64,000 nucleotides of DNA from Acanthochromis polyacanthus. Lineage: Eukaryota; Chordata; Actinopteri; Pomacentridae. A program made the position numbers and the translations under genes. The notes below the pieces were generated by a model that saw nothing but the letters and a program-made list of their open reading frames with translations, made no database searches and had not been told where the DNA came from. Below, piece by piece: positions 23,001-38,000 of this stretch. Location of the stretch: NCBI RefSeq assembly GCF_021347895.1, contig NC_067132.1, positions 26,505,757 through 26,569,756 of the forward strand. Direction: 5' to 3'. Each line of letters starts with the position of its first letter. Position 1 is the stretch's first letter.

Positions 23001-26000
23001 TTAACTCTCGTCACTCCTCGACACGCCGCCTTTCCGCCTCCCGCATGACAAAAGCGACATCAAACAGCTGCTGATTAGTGAAAGTGCAGCTTCAAGTGGC
23101 TCTAATGTGTCTTTTAATTATCGCTAATGCTTCTAAAAAAAAGCTCATTAAATGTGCAGGAAGTAAAAACTAACGCTCCTGTTGTTGTTGTCGCTGCTCT
23201 CCATCTGTCTCTGGAAGCAGCTGCTGTGCACGGCGACAGATTTTTATGAAAAAAAAAAGCAGATTTTTTTTGATGTAAAGATGAAACTGAAGCCCAGACT
23301 AAGCAGACAGTGTGTGTTATCAGTGATGAACCTACAGGTTACATGATAGGGGTCAGCCATCTCCTGCTGGGCATCACAAGATTGGGTTCCTGGCTCTTTA
23401 ATCCGTCCGTCAGCCGCCCTCCTCCTCTTATTCACCGTCTGCTTCTCCAGCGAAGAGGTTTAGCTTTCGTGGAGGACAAATAATGCAGCTACGTTTTCTT
23501 TATTTTTAATCAAAAATGACCCAGTCATTCGCAGATATCAAACATTTAAACAGGATAAAGTCATTAAATATGCATCCAATAATTAGTCACAAGATTTGAA
23601 TTTTTAATAAAGCACTTTATTTGGATGAGAGGTGAAATCTGCTTTTTTTTTTCCTTGATTTTTGTGGTAAAATGTTTTGCTTACTTAAAGAAAATGTTCA
23701 GTCATTTTATGTCTCCCTTTTTTTTGGATTTTTTTTTTAGATCAAAATATAATTTTGTCAGCAGTCATTCCGTCTCAAATGACCAAATTTTTAGGAACAA
23801 ATTTCCTCTACTGTCTCTGATTAACTTAAACTTTCATATATTTATACGTGCAGTGTTGCAGTATTTCATTTTGCAGGTGCAGTTTTTCAGTTTAATGTGT
23901 AATATTTCACCATCATGTGTAACATTTAGATAATAAAGTCGTTAAATACGCATCCAATAATTAGTTACATTGTTAAACTTTTTAATTAACCCCTAACCCT
24001 AAAGATTTAATCCACTGGAAATTATACAACAACTGAGCAGCCTTGGTGGAGTACTGTGCGCTCTGAGTGCTTTTCTTGTTTGTTATGTGGCTGATGACCG
24101 GACCATAGAAAATTGTCTTGCTTGAATCCGGTCCGCAGTGCAGAAAAGGTTGCAGAATTCAACCACGGAGGGCTTTCGTCCCCGAACCTAGTTCCAGGGG
24201 GCTGTGCACAGACTTCGGTCTCCCTCGAACAGCTCCTTAGGGTTCCAGGTGTATTGGCATCCGGCTCGAAGGACCAAGTTGTGTTAGGTTCAAACCTGAA
24301 GAATACACAAACAGCACAGGAAGAAAAGACAGCACTCACGAGCTCCGGTCTTTTACTTGCACAAGGAGAAAGAGAGGGACTACAGCTCTGTTGTATGCAT
24401 CACTGCAGCCCCACAAACTCTGAAGAGCCTGCCTCTCTCCTTGTCTCTTTATTTCCTTCTCACACAGAGGAGTCAGCATACGTCAGTCACAAGATATCAG
24501 AACAGTACAAAGACAGAACATGTGTTACTTGCATGATCTTATCATAAAAGCGAGTCAGCTCACTATAGGAACAAGTCAGCTTTGTTCTTGTTGTTACTTC
24601 CGAACACATGCATGGTCACAACTTAGAATGCTGATGGTAGTCCTTATTTCTTCATAGTCACTCAATGATAACCTCATAAGTATAATCATTCTAATATAAG
24701 TGTAATTCTTCTAACACCGCTGTTCTAGATGCTTTTCCTGCAATCGAAGGCAGGATTGCAGGATTGAACCTTCCACCAAAGAGTGACTGGACTGCAGCGG
24801 TCTTCAAAATTAACTTGTCAAATTCTACTCAGTATTGGGTGGAAAAAATCCCTGATTTATTAGTAATTGAGAGACCATTAATCTCTTCAGTGCAATGCTG
24901 TTGGCCCATTTTCTCTGCATTAAAATTCCAGTAAAATTGAAGCCACTAATGGAGGCAATTGTGCAAAGAGCATCCCTTCTGTCGCCTCACCCTGAGGGCG
25001 TACGCTCTGCAGGAGTTCATCCTCAGAGAGTGAATCGGCGTGGCTGGGCGTGCGAGGCGTTCAAGACCAGCAGGTTTCAGGTTAATCTCGTCAGAGGCTG
25101 TTAGCTGTCTGGCAAGAGGCTCGGCTTTGTGGCGGAACTACAGTGTCAATGTTTCCTCCCAGGCAGCTTTTCCTTGAGCTCGGTGCAAACAGAGGGAAGA
25201 TGTGAAATCAGACATCATGGTTGAGTTTGTGACGCGAGTGTTGCAGGTTTGGAAGGCGGAGGATAAAAACGCTCAAGTTTTTCAAGCCGTTTGTCAACTT
25301 TAAATATGTCTGGAGGCTTAAAAACGCTGATGTAGAGAGACAGAAAATAAAATAAATCTAGTTCCCTGTTTACTCATAAGCTACTGTCCTTTGTTGATAT
25401 TTTCACACTGTTTAAACTTAATTTGATTTAAGAGGTTCTTTAGTAGCCGCTTTGATCCTGAAATAACTCAACACCTACTGGACAGATGGCACAGGCTGAC
25501 ATTTTAATATACCCAATACACATTTTTACTATTATTATAGTAATTATTAATATTATTCAGGTAAATTTGGAATGTAAATCGATTGGAAAGCACTTTCTGT
25601 CAACATGTGTTGCCTTAAATGTGCTCTGAAGGTAAATGTGACTTAATTTGTTTCTGATTTCTGACCAAATACTTTTTCATCACCTGCTCTCCTTATTAGT
25701 TAGCATTTACTAGCATGCTAACACGCCCAACATTTTAGCATTGTCATCATGATGTTAGCATTTAGCTGCTGTGGCTGTGTGTTTGACATGACTGCAAACA
25801 AAAATGCAGAAGAAGTTTTACTGACGATGATTCTTTACAGTTTATAATAGTAAAATACAGTTAAAACAAGTAATTTGTAGTCTTCCAAAACCCCTCTCAG
25901 TGTATTTAATATCCCACAGATAATGAACAAAGTACAATCATTTTTACTGTTTACTCATTATTTATCCATTAATAATCGGCCACATTAGGAGGTGAACCTG

Positions 26001-29000
26001 TGAGATATATTCCAACAACTCTGACAAAAATTCTACTTTTTCAAAGCTTCTGTATGTTTTACGTTTATTACAGAATTCATAGTTGTTGATAATTTGAACG
26101 GCATTCTATTTAAAAGTAACAGAAACAGCTGTTGTTGCCAAATTAAATTTACACCATTTATTGGCAGCTTTTAGTTTTGTCATTTCCTAAAAACAAAATT
26201 CCACATGTCTGGTTCATTTTTAAATTCTAAAATATGAGAATTTGCTGATTTGATTTACATGAAAGGAGTTTAATTTAAGGGTCAGAATAAAACAAAGTGC
26301 TTACTGATATTCCATGGGCTGAAATGTGAATTCACCAGATAAGTTTTTGCTATTTATAGCCTCTTTATGATAAGAATAATAAATCTTTTAGCTCCTAATT
26401 TATTAAAATTGTTTTAAAATATCATTGATATGTGGTAAACTTTAGCATAACAATATTAAAATGTACAAATATATGGAAGAAAAATGTGTATATATGGAAA
26501 ATATTTCTTAAAAATTGTGATTAAATGAGGGTTATGGTAAAACAATGGATTAATAACATCCTTAGATGCTCTTGAACACATCAGCAGAGATGCATCCCAA
26601 GTTCATCGAATGTTTGAGGCTTTAGAAGATCAAACCACTCATCCAGAGTTGTCTCGAGGGTCTTCCTGCTGCCTTGCTGATGTTCTTAGTGGCTCTGTAC
26701 GACGCCAAGTTGGCTCGAGGCTCTGCGGCATAAATCCTCTGCATCCAGCCTTGACGGGGCTGCAGCTCTGCTTCCAGCGGTGCTTCTGGCCGTGCAGATC
26801 TCCACATTTGGCCTCGTCCCCTAATGTCCTGCACTTCGTCCACGCGATGCTCCTGCAGCAGCGTTAGTTCCACGAGGATGATTATGATGATGATGCTCGT
26901 GGCAGCTTCTGGTTCCCTCTTCATCCTGTTGTCTCAGTTTCTCTGTCAAAGTTTGTTTCACTCCAGTAATGTTTAATGCGAAGCGACAACAAGGCAAAAA
27001 CATGAGACATGAGACTGACAGTGACTTGTATTCAGCCTTCTGGGCAGATGACGACTAACTTGGAAAACGATGGTAAATTTAAGCACTCAAATCTTTTCTT
27101 CTCCCAAGTAAACAAAACTACAAATACACAAAACTGGTCTCAAAATTTACCCCAAAATGACTAGAAATTTTCTAAAATTTGTCTAAATTGAGTCAGAAAT
27201 TAGGAGAAATCCATCCAGAATGACTTGAGTTCATCCAAAACTGATCCGACATGACAAAACAAAGTCTAAAATCGCATGTGTGTCCAAAATAAAGTCAAAT
27301 TGTGTCCTGAATGTCTATGGTACAACATGCTCAAATTAGTCTGAAATGACATAAATCTTGTCAAAAAAAATTCTGATCTTTGTAGTTGGAATAAATGGGT
27401 TTCTCTGTCTGTGGTTTGTCCTCAGGTTGAATTTTCCTACCCGCCGCTGATGCCAGATGAGGGTCATGACAGCAACCTGCTGCCCGAAGAGTGGAAGTAC
27501 CTCCCTTTCCTGGCTCTTCCTGATGGAGCTCACAACTACCAGGAGGGTGGGTGCAGCTGCAAGATCTTTGAATCTGTACATACTAAAATACTGCTGGTTT
27601 AAAGCTAACATGCCACTAAGCTAGAGTTATCAAGCTGCTAGTTTGACACAAATATGCTACTGGTTTGAGGCTAACATGCTGCTGGTTTTTAGCTAAACTG
27701 ATGCTGATTCGAAGCAAACATGTTAGTTGTTTGATGCTAGGTTCCTGCAGGTTTGAGGCTTATATTCTACTAGTTTGAAACTAAGCTAACATGCTGCTTG
27801 TTTGAAGTTAATATACTGCTGGTTTGAAGCTAGCATGCCAGTAAATTGAAGCTAACATGCCAGTAAATTGAAGCTAGCATGCCGGTAAATTGAAGCTAGC
27901 ATGCCGGTAAATTGCAGCTAACATGCCGGTAAATTGCAGCTGACATGCCGGTAAATTGCAGCTGACATGCCGGTAAATTGCAGCTGACATGCCGGTAAAT
28001 TGCAGCTGACGCGCCACTAAGTTGCAGCTGACGCGCCACTAAGTTGCAGCTGACGCGCCACTAAGTTGAAGCTGACGCGCCACTAAGTTGAAGCTGACGC
28101 GCCACTAAGTTGAAGCTGACGCGCCACTAAGTTGAAGCTAAAATGCTGCTGTTTTGAAGCTTATATTGTACTAGTTTGAAGCTAAGTTAAAGTGCTGCTG
28201 GTTTGAAGCTAAAATGCTGCTGATTTGAAGCCAACATTCTGCTGATCTGAAGCTAATACTATACTAGTTTGAAGCTAAGCTAACATGCTGCTGGTTTGAG
28301 GCTAACATGCTGCTCCTTCAACAAATTCATTTCATTGTCAAAGATATTTGAGATATTTCTTTACTCTACTGTGAGCAGTTATCTTTCTTAAAGAGCAACT
28401 CGCAGGTCAACAGCTCCATTAATTTAATGTGTAGGAAAATAAAGCAGGTTTTTGTCTATATGTGATCTGGCATCTTTCATAGTTGGATAATAAATTGCAT
28501 TGAGTGTGGTAATAAAATAGTTTGGCTGCAAGAACAAGTCGCTTGGGAGGCTGGTATTGATTCTTTTATGTAGGATGTAAGCAGGATGTTCGTCTAACCT
28601 CGACTGGCAGCTCATGATGAATTCAGTTTTGTTCATCGATTTTGTAAAAGCAGGTGTCACTTCTGAAATCAGACCCAGCGGTTAGCAGAGAGTCGAAGTG
28701 ATTTGAAGCTTTTAGGTTGTTCGTGGAAGAAGTTTAACCATCGCAGCCCCAAAATCCACTGGTGGGTTCGAAAGGAAGGTTAACAGGTAAAATTAAACTG
28801 TTTATCAGAGCCAGAAATTAAAATAAACACAATAAATTATTGGATTTTCAGCTTTCTGACTACTCGTTAATGATGTTCTGTCAGGAAACTGAACCAAATC
28901 TCAGCTTGAAATCATTTTATTCTACATGTCTTGTTCAAAAAAATTTACCAAAAATTAACCATTTGCAGTAACCAGATTCTGTTAAAAGCTAAAAATTCTG

Positions 29001-32000
29001 CACTTCTCTGTGCAACCGTGAAGTCTTTAGTGGCTCAACTGTGACCAACAGTCGTGTGATTACAAATTCAGAGACTTTTCAGCTGAACTGCAGGCAGTGT
29101 TTGCACAAAGCAAGTAGTAGTGTGGCACATGTTGCACTGCTGTTTACAGGACTTTCTTTATTTACAGTTTTTTAGTGCATTTTGTATCTTTGTATAATTT
29201 TCTGTGACATTTCTATTGTATTTTATATTTTTCTATTGTGGCAGTGGTGACTTTACAATTTCTGCTAGCAAAATTTCTAAGTATTTCTGTTGTATTCTAG
29301 ATTCTGTTCTAGTAGTAAACTATCTTTAGCACACAGAGCCGCTGTTTCAGGTTATAAGTGGCAGCGAATCGAGTCTTCTCCTTGTCCGGTGTGCTGTGAC
29401 TGCTGTCATGTGACGGTCCTGTGGTTCACCGCTGCTGTTCATGCAGCCCTGTGAAGGCAAACAGCAGGAACTGAGCCAAAGTTCACTTCCAGACTTTTGG
29501 CTTCAATCCTACCCGACTGTGGGACGAGAGAGTTTCTGTTTCCGTGGCTTTCTGTCACTCGGTTCAGTTTTCAGAAGTGAAAATGGCAGGTTTTCATGTT
29601 GGAAAGATACAAATGCATCCATCAGTCTGAGTCCAGCTCCTCTTGTGAGTCCATTTTTGAGTTTGTCCTGTTTATTTTGTGCGTTCTTTGTCAGCTGATA
29701 TAAACGTAACAGTGATGAGAATTATGGTCTCTGCAGCAGGAAGTCCCACTGAAATTAGAAATCTATTCTACCTGGCCGAGGTAGCAGCCATACAAAATGT
29801 AAAAGTTAGATAAAACAGATATATGACGCACAAAACAGACAGCTATTCAAGGACAGTGACCTCTCAAGAAAAAACACTGACATTCCTCATTATTGGATAG
29901 AAATGTTACTAGTTTATTGAAGATTATTCATAATTCATAACTTCATAAAGCCGTCAGGGTTACAGAGAAATATTATAGAAGCTTATTCTGCTGTTAACAC
30001 TAAAAGGAACACTGTTAAAGATTAACAGAATTATTCATAGCAAGAAGGATTTATTGATAACTGAAGCAAACATGTCACTGGTTTGATGCTAGGTTGCCTC
30101 TGGTTTGAAGCTTATATTGTACTGGTTTGAAGCTAAGCTAACATGCTGTTAGTTTGAAGCTAAGATGCTGCTGGTTTGAAGCTAGCATGTTCCTGTTTTG
30201 AAGCTAACATGCTACTGGTTTGAAGACAACATGTTACTGGCTTGATGCTAGGTCGCTGCTGATTTGAGGCTTGTATTGCACTAATTTGATGCTAAGCTAG
30301 CATGCTGCTGGTTTGAGGCTAACATGCTACTGGTTTGAAGCTAACATTCTGCAAGTTTTTAGCTAAACGGATGCTGGTTCGAAACAAACATGTTACTGGT
30401 GTGATGCTAGGTTGCTGCTATTTTAAGTTTGAAGCTAAGGTAACATGCTGCTTGTTTGAAGCTAACATGCTGCAGGTTAGAAGCTAAAATGCTGCAGATT
30501 AGAAGCTAAAATGCTGCCGGTTTGAAGCAAACATGCTGTTGCGTTTTAGCTAAACGGATACTGATTTGAAGCAAACATGTTCCTGGGTTGACACTAGGTT
30601 GCTGCTGGTTTGAGGCTTAGATTCTACTAGTTTGAGGCTAAAATGCTACTGGTTTTATTGATAGGTGCAGTGTTTTCATAGTATCCTTGACAATCTCTTT
30701 TTTTGCTGGATAAATGTCAGAGAAATTCTAAAATTTAAATCTGTGACGTCCAAAGTCTGACCTTTAGTTCTGTCGTCTCGAGGAAGTCTTAACCTTGTTA
30801 TAAAAAGCTCCCCATCATCCTCAGACGGGATGGAGGGTGAAGGCTGTGCCATTTGATTCGGTGTTTGCGTGTTTCTTTTGCTCTTTCTCTCATTAAATTA
30901 ACAAGGCAGCCGGTGACCTTACGTCCACTTCGATTAGCAGCAATGATCAGCTTGGGATTGTATAATTGTTTAGTCATTGTTACATTTAAAAACAACGGAT
31001 TTGATTTAAGTTATCTATTATTCTGTTCATACATTCAGTGGTATGCAACTTTTTGTTTCTGTGTTTTTGAAGCTCTGATATCCCAAATTCCAACGTCAAC
31101 ATGTTATTTTACAAGCTCCATTTTTGGGTAATAACATCCTTGAGACAAACTATAAACAAACAAACAAACTTGGATGTGGATGAAAGGACGACCTGAATTT
31201 GGGCATTTATTATGTCCAAATCAGATTTTACGTGCGTCTTTGATGGCACCCAAATGAAACTGTTTTGAGGAAAGATTCTACTCGATCTGATTTGTTTTTG
31301 CAATTATTATTTGGGATCCCAAAAAAACTGTCTTAAATTTTTTGCCACTGACTTGAAACTAATACTCCACTGGTTTGAAGCTAACATGCTCCTAATTTTT
31401 AGCTAAACTGATGCTGGTTCGAAACAAACATGTTACTGGTGTGATGCTAGGTTGCTGCTAGTTTAAGGCTTATATTCTACTAGTTTGAAGCTAAGGTAAC
31501 ATCCTGCTTGTTTGAAGCTACCATGCTGCTGATTTGACGCTAAAATGCTGCCGGTTTGAAGCTAACATGCTGCCGGTTTGAAGCTAACATGCTGCCGGTT
31601 TGAAGCTAAAATGCTGCCGGTTTGAAGCTAACATGCTGCCGGTTTGAAGCTAACATGCTGCCGGTTTGAAGCTAACATGCTGCCGGTTTGAAGCTGACAT
31701 GCTGCCGGTTAGAAGCTAACATGCTGCCGGTTTTGATGCTGCTGTTGATGGCTCAGAAGCCTCTCTTCAGCTGTTCTGTCTTTGATGTTAGCTCCCTCTG
31801 TTGTGCCTTTGGTCTTATATAAGCCTCCTGTCTCTGAACTTTTCATACCTTACTGTCAGGTGCATTGATCAAAGCGCTGCAGCTCTTTGTACAATGTGGA
31901 GCAGCACAACAAACCCCAGAGAAGCTCCATCTAATCTAAACGCCTGGTAAACTGAACAGATGTTATTTTCCCATCCTGCTAATTTCCCATTTGTGTACCT

Positions 32001-35000
32001 CTGCCTTGACTATAAAGACCTCAGATCCCTGTAGATACTTATTTTTCTTAACATGTATCATGCTTTTCATTAATTAATATCACTGATCTTTTTTTATTTT
32101 TTTGCAGACACTGTGTATTTTCACCTGCCGCCCCTCAGTGGAGACATGAAGTGCGTCTATGGAGTGTCCTGTTATCGCCAAATAGAAGCAAAGGTCAGTT
32201 CAGATTATATTTTTCATTTGTGTTGAAGGCAAAGAGCCCAGTTTTAATAACCAGCAGTATTTTGACTCTGTGTTTGAGAGGATTTTGCACTGCATGCTGT
32301 AGCAACCTAGCCCTGCAGGCGGGTTTTAAAATTTCGTGTACAACCTGAAACCAGAAGCTGCAGATTAATGCTCAGCACCAAACACAGGAGAGCAACATTT
32401 GGGTGTCTTGTATTGTTTGTGTTTGTTCTTAAAGCTGCAGGATGAATTTCTGACTCTTCCCCGATTGTTCTGCGTGAATCTAAACATCCAAAGTGCCTTA
32501 ACATTTGCTCAGCTTTTCCGTTTTTAATTTATTTTACGAATCCCCCTTCAGGCCCTAAAGGTCCGACAGGCCGACGTCACCAGAGAGACAGTTCAGAAGA
32601 GCGTTTGTGTCCTCAGTCGAGTGGTGAGTCAGTCTGAGGATTATCTTTAAATGTAATAGAATAAGCCTCGATTTCAGGCTCAGAATTAAGTCAAGAGTCA
32701 AGTCAGTGGGTCGCAAAATATTACTGTGACCTTATGTGACGGAGCGGAGAGAAAAAGAGCAAAACATGAAGGAAAGGATGCCTTTTTTTTAGCTTTTTCT
32801 GCAATTAATCTAAGCTTTGTTTGCTTGAATTTGTCAAATTCCATGAACTAAATGAATACTTTGTTTTTGCTAATTTACAGTGTTTTGTTCCACTGTGCAG
32901 AAATGAGCCCACATGAGGTTTTAATGGGTCACACTGTGAATGACTCACGTACGCTTTCTTTGCAGCCTCTCTACGGTCTGCTTCAAGCAAAACTGCAGCT
33001 CATCACGCACGCCTACTTCGAGGAGAAAGACTTCTCTCAGATCTCCATCCTGAAGGTGAGAAAATGCTCCGACTAAACCCGCCCGGCAGCGTTTCACCGA
33101 CTTAATTTACCTCCATGTTTCCTCTGCAGGAACTGTTCGACCACATGAACGGCTCTCTGAGGGGTTCGACTCTGGAGGGATCACAGGTTTATCTAGGTAG
33201 ATATAAAACACCAGATGCCTACAACCTGCAGATTATGCTGAAATTTGAGTGCATTTTTAACTTTCATTTGTTGTTTTCATGGGAATTTTGCTCAGTAAAT
33301 CCAAAAAAAGTCACACAGTGTCATTTAAATCAGCATAAATGCATCTTTTCCAGCGTCTCAAACATTCCTCTGTTGTTTAGTTTTACAGAAATAGAAAATC
33401 CCCAAACAGCCCATAGTTGTTGTTATTGTGCCTGTGACCATGTGATGCTGCTGTTCATTCCACAAAAATGCTAATGCGTTTTTCTCTGAGGGTAAATTCC
33501 TCATTTGGTGACTTCCTTCTGATTCTCTCTCTTCAGGGCTGTCACCGAGGGATCTAATACTGCACTTCAGACACAAGGTGGGAGACCGTTTTGTGCAATA
33601 AATGACGACGTTGGTGCGTTACATAAAAATGTAACAATATAATTAATACAAAAAGACAAAGCAGGACTTAAATCTGTGCTGTTTTTGTTTGTATCCCTGC
33701 AGGTTCTGATCCTCTTCAAGCTGATTCTGCTGGAGAAGAAGGTGAGATTCCAGCCTGAAACGCATCTTTCTAATTGTAGCTCGACACTCTGGAAATATGA
33801 TTCCACATATCTTTTGCTTTCTGGCTCGTGTTCGCAGGTCCTGTTCTATGTGTCCCCTGTCAACAGACTAGTAGGAGCTCTGATGACCGTCTTATCACTG
33901 TTTCCAGGTCAGTAGCTCGGAAAGGAAATCGGTTTGCACTCATATTGTCCCTTGCATCAGGCCTTTATGTGGCTACATACTGAGCTTTTTGCAGCAACCT
34001 TTTGTGACTATAAAAGTATTCATCTTCCTTGGAAGTTTGCCCTTTTTATTACTTTTCAACATTGAATAGTGGTCAATATAGAAGAAGAAGCATCCTTACA
34101 TCAGAAGCTGCCACCACCGTGCTTCACAGTGGAGATGGTGTGTTTGTGACAATTTGCAGTGTTTGGTGTCCTCCAAACATAGAGTCCAGATGGTCTGATG
34201 GACAAAGAAAAGCTAAGTTTTGGTCTCCTCAGACCAAAGAACCTTCTTCCAGTTGACTTCAGAGTCTGCATCATGTCTTCTTGTGAACACAAAGTCCAGA
34301 TTTAATTTGAGGTTTTTCAGCAGAGTCTTTCTCTTTGTCTCCATAAAGCTTTGACTGGTGAAGAACAGACAATAGTTATTGTATGAACGGTTTCTCCATC
34401 CTGCTGAAGCTTGTAACTCCTTCATGGGAGTCGTAGGTGTCTTGTGGCCTCCGTCACTAGTCTTTCTTCCTTAGTCCTTCAGTTTTTGAGGACAACCTGC
34501 TGTGGCCAGATTTATGTGCCGTGTTCCTTTGTTTCCTAATGATGGATTTAACTGGACTCCTAGAGATATTCTGTGAGTTGGAAATTTTCTTGAATCAGTC
34601 ACCTGACTGATGTGTTTTACAAACTTTTTCATTGAGTTTCTTGGCGTGTTCGGTAGTCTTCATGGCGTAGTTGTATCCAGGAGTCACCAGTGACCTGACC
34701 TTCCAGATGGAGGAGTCTTTATACAACAATCACTGAGACTCATTCACTGCACTCATGTGATCTCACTTTGATGTGAAAGAATCTTTTTTTTGGTTAAATT
34801 CTGGTTAGAAAGTCAAATTATGCTGACCATGATTCAATCCAGGAAAACGGTAAAATTGGGGTGAATACTTTCATAGAAGTGTAAATGACGACGCTTACCT
34901 TTCTACAGGTATGATCGAGCACGGCCTGGTGGACTCGTCCCACTACAGACCTAAAGGCAGCGTATCAGAGGACCTGAGTCTGGTTGAAAGCGTCTCAGGA

Positions 35001-38000
35001 GCCGAAGAATTTGTCTCCGTGTCCGTCACTGATATCGCCAACACCGCCATGGAGCTGGAGGGGGTGGAGGCGGCTCAACCCGCCGCAGAGTCTCTCTCCT
35101 CTGGGAACAGTGCTGAGAGCGACAACCACCTCCTCAAACCTCCGTCACGAACCTCTCCGGAGTCCTCTGAGAGCGACTGGGAGACCCTGGACCCCAGCGT
35201 GTTGGAGGAAGCTGCTCCCAAAGAGGCGGCCGAGGCGGAGCTCCAGGACGCCTTCGACTCCAAACCGGGGACGCCCATCACGGTGCAGCCTCAGGCGGTC
35301 ACCGGTCAGGGAGGGGTCACCCAGGGGCTGGTTTCGGGTCTGGAGGAGGACCAGTACGGCCTGCCGCTCCCCATCTTCACCAAGGTAAATACAGATATTA
35401 GTAGTTAATGCGCATCGGATTTTATGAGTTACACTTTAAAACACAAACACTTCAATTTACGTGCGATGTAAAACAAACAACAGTGAGCTCACAAGCTGCC
35501 ATAAATACTGAAATTCCCACCGTTAACTGATGCAGCAAAAGACTCAGATTAGTGCATAAAAATTTATCTGGGTTTTTGAAGGTGGGAAAACAACCAGAAC
35601 TCTGCTTAATGTGTCTCAAATGAAATCTGCACGAGGCTCCAAGTTCATTTAATTAAAGCAACCAGTAAGATGAATGGACTTTTGGAGACACGGTTCATAA
35701 AATATCAGTATCACCTGCTTATGTGCAATAACTGATACCTCATCCTCTTGCATATAGTCTTCGACATAGTATTAAAAAATCATCTGTATAAAATGTTCCA
35801 CCGTGTTTTTTTTCTTATTTATTCTTGCACAGCTTTTATACTTTTGTGCTTTTTCTTTTGGAGCTGCTGTAACAGTGAACTTTCCCCACTGTGGGATCAA
35901 TAAAGTCTATCCTTGTCCTTATTATTGTTTAACTAATTAATAATAAAATCAGTCAAAGCACCTGTGTGTGTTTTGGTTGCAGCAGGATATTAGTTCGACT
36001 TCCTTTTTCTGCGTTTTGTTGCGTCTCTTCGCTGATAAGCATCCCTCCAGTCGTAAACATGGCGACCTCTGCCTCCTCTTGTTGCCAGGGTTACCTGTGC
36101 CTGCCCTACATGGCCCTGCAGCAGCATCACCTCCTGTCAGACGTCACGGTCCGAGGCTTCGTTGCCGGTGCGACCAACATCCTCTTCCACCAGCAGAGGC
36201 ACCTCAGCGATGCCATCGTTGAAGTAAGTCCTGTGGGGTTTTTTTTTTTTTTTTCCCCGTTTCTGATTGACCATTTTTGTCGCTGAACGTCTCGTCTCCG
36301 GCGCCGCAGGTGGAAGAAGCTCGTATCCAGATCCAGGACCCCGAGCTGAGGAAGATCCTGAGCCTGACGACGGCGGACCTGCGCTTCGCCGACTACCTGG
36401 TCAAACACGTGACGGAGAACCGCGATGACGTCTTCCTGGACGGGACGGGCTGGGAGGGCGGAGACGAGTGGATCAGAGCCCAGTTCACCCTCTACCTCCA
36501 CTCATTACTGTCCTCTGCACTACAGCAAGGTGGGAGGCAGCTTTATGGACGTGTGGAGCCACAAATGAGCACTATAACGAGCTAAAACTGCGACTTAGAA
36601 GGGTCCTAAATGAAATATGAGTGGAAAGGTGAATAAATATTAAGTGTGTAGCAGCTGATTTCAGTAATATGAAGGTAGTAGGTACATAGGAACAGATGAG
36701 AAACCCATGTGAGATGTGAGAATAATGAGCAAAATACAAAATGAAAGAAGACTAATAACCGTCTTTGAAAGGAATGTTGTATTTTTAAAAAATAGCCGTA
36801 ATTGTACCATTTGTCAGACCCTGAAACTGTATAAACTGATAATTGTAATTTTTTTTAGCTTTTCTACAGTCTTGCCCTAGAAAAAATAACCACATTTAAA
36901 CTTAAAATCATGATATTAAGACGTCTTTATATCTAATTTAATAATTCAGCAAAAATTAACCATTTAAATGGAAAATTCTTCACTTTTTGGCGCAACTGTG
37001 AAGCCTTTAGGGAGCACTGGACTGAACTGCAGGCAGTGTTTCCTCAGAGCAAATAGGAGACGAGTATAGAAACAAATTAAAAGTAAAATATCTCTTGCAT
37101 GTAGAACTAATATTTTTACTTCCAGTGTTGATACCAATTGTGCACCCTTGGAAAAAATATTTTGTGTTGAACTGGTCCTCTGTGACGTACCATTCTTTCA
37201 AAAAACTTAATCTGCTAGAGATTGGAATTTTTCATTAGAATTATTTTAGTGCACAAGTCTCATTTATTTATTTTCCATAAATATACAGTTGGCTCCGACC
37301 AGATTCTGTAAAAAAGAAAAACTTCTGTGCTTCTAGTTGCAACTTTGAAGCCATGAATGACTCCTCTGTGACTGATAGAATCGTGACAAAAATTCACTAT
37401 TCAGCTGAACTGCAAGCAGTGTAAAACAAATTAAAAATGTAGAGACGCAATTATTTTCACAGTATTTGTAACGACTGTGGGGACTTCTTTTCAATTTCTG
37501 TAAAATAAATAATCAAAGAAATTCAACTTTTTAAGACTTACGTCCTCAAAACTTTGTCATAGTGTGAATTCTGACTTCTCTCTACTTCTAGTCATGGTTG
37601 TTCTGTTTCCATAGAGGTGAAAAATGAACCCACGGTGAGGGAAAAAGCCCAAAAAACATTCAGTAACTACTTGAAGTTCTTGCGCTGTTTGCAGATGTTG
37701 TTCCAGGACACTGGAGTGCAACGACTGATGAAATAAAAAGAATATATCAAATACATAGCGTGACTTCTTCTTCATTCATCAGGGACAAATTATGGCTCAT
37801 CAGCTCTGCTAATTATGATTGCAGCTGCACACGACAGTCATCACATAATTGACTGAGTTAAATGCAGTTACGCTGCTAATCGCCTCTTCTTCCTGTGCTC
37901 AGATAATGAGAGACTGCTGGCCGATTACGGGGCTCCTTTTGTCGCGGCGTGGAAGATCAGCCACAACTACCGGGTCTGGTACAGCAACAAGCACCCCGCC

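Noticed and set aside
23988..24004. Telomere-like CCCTAACCCTAA
   Set aside because: Only two units; too short to call an interstitial telomeric repeat.
24022..24547. Open frames across the LTR region
   Set aside because: They cross the LTR boundary and primer-binding region and show no gag, pol or env features.
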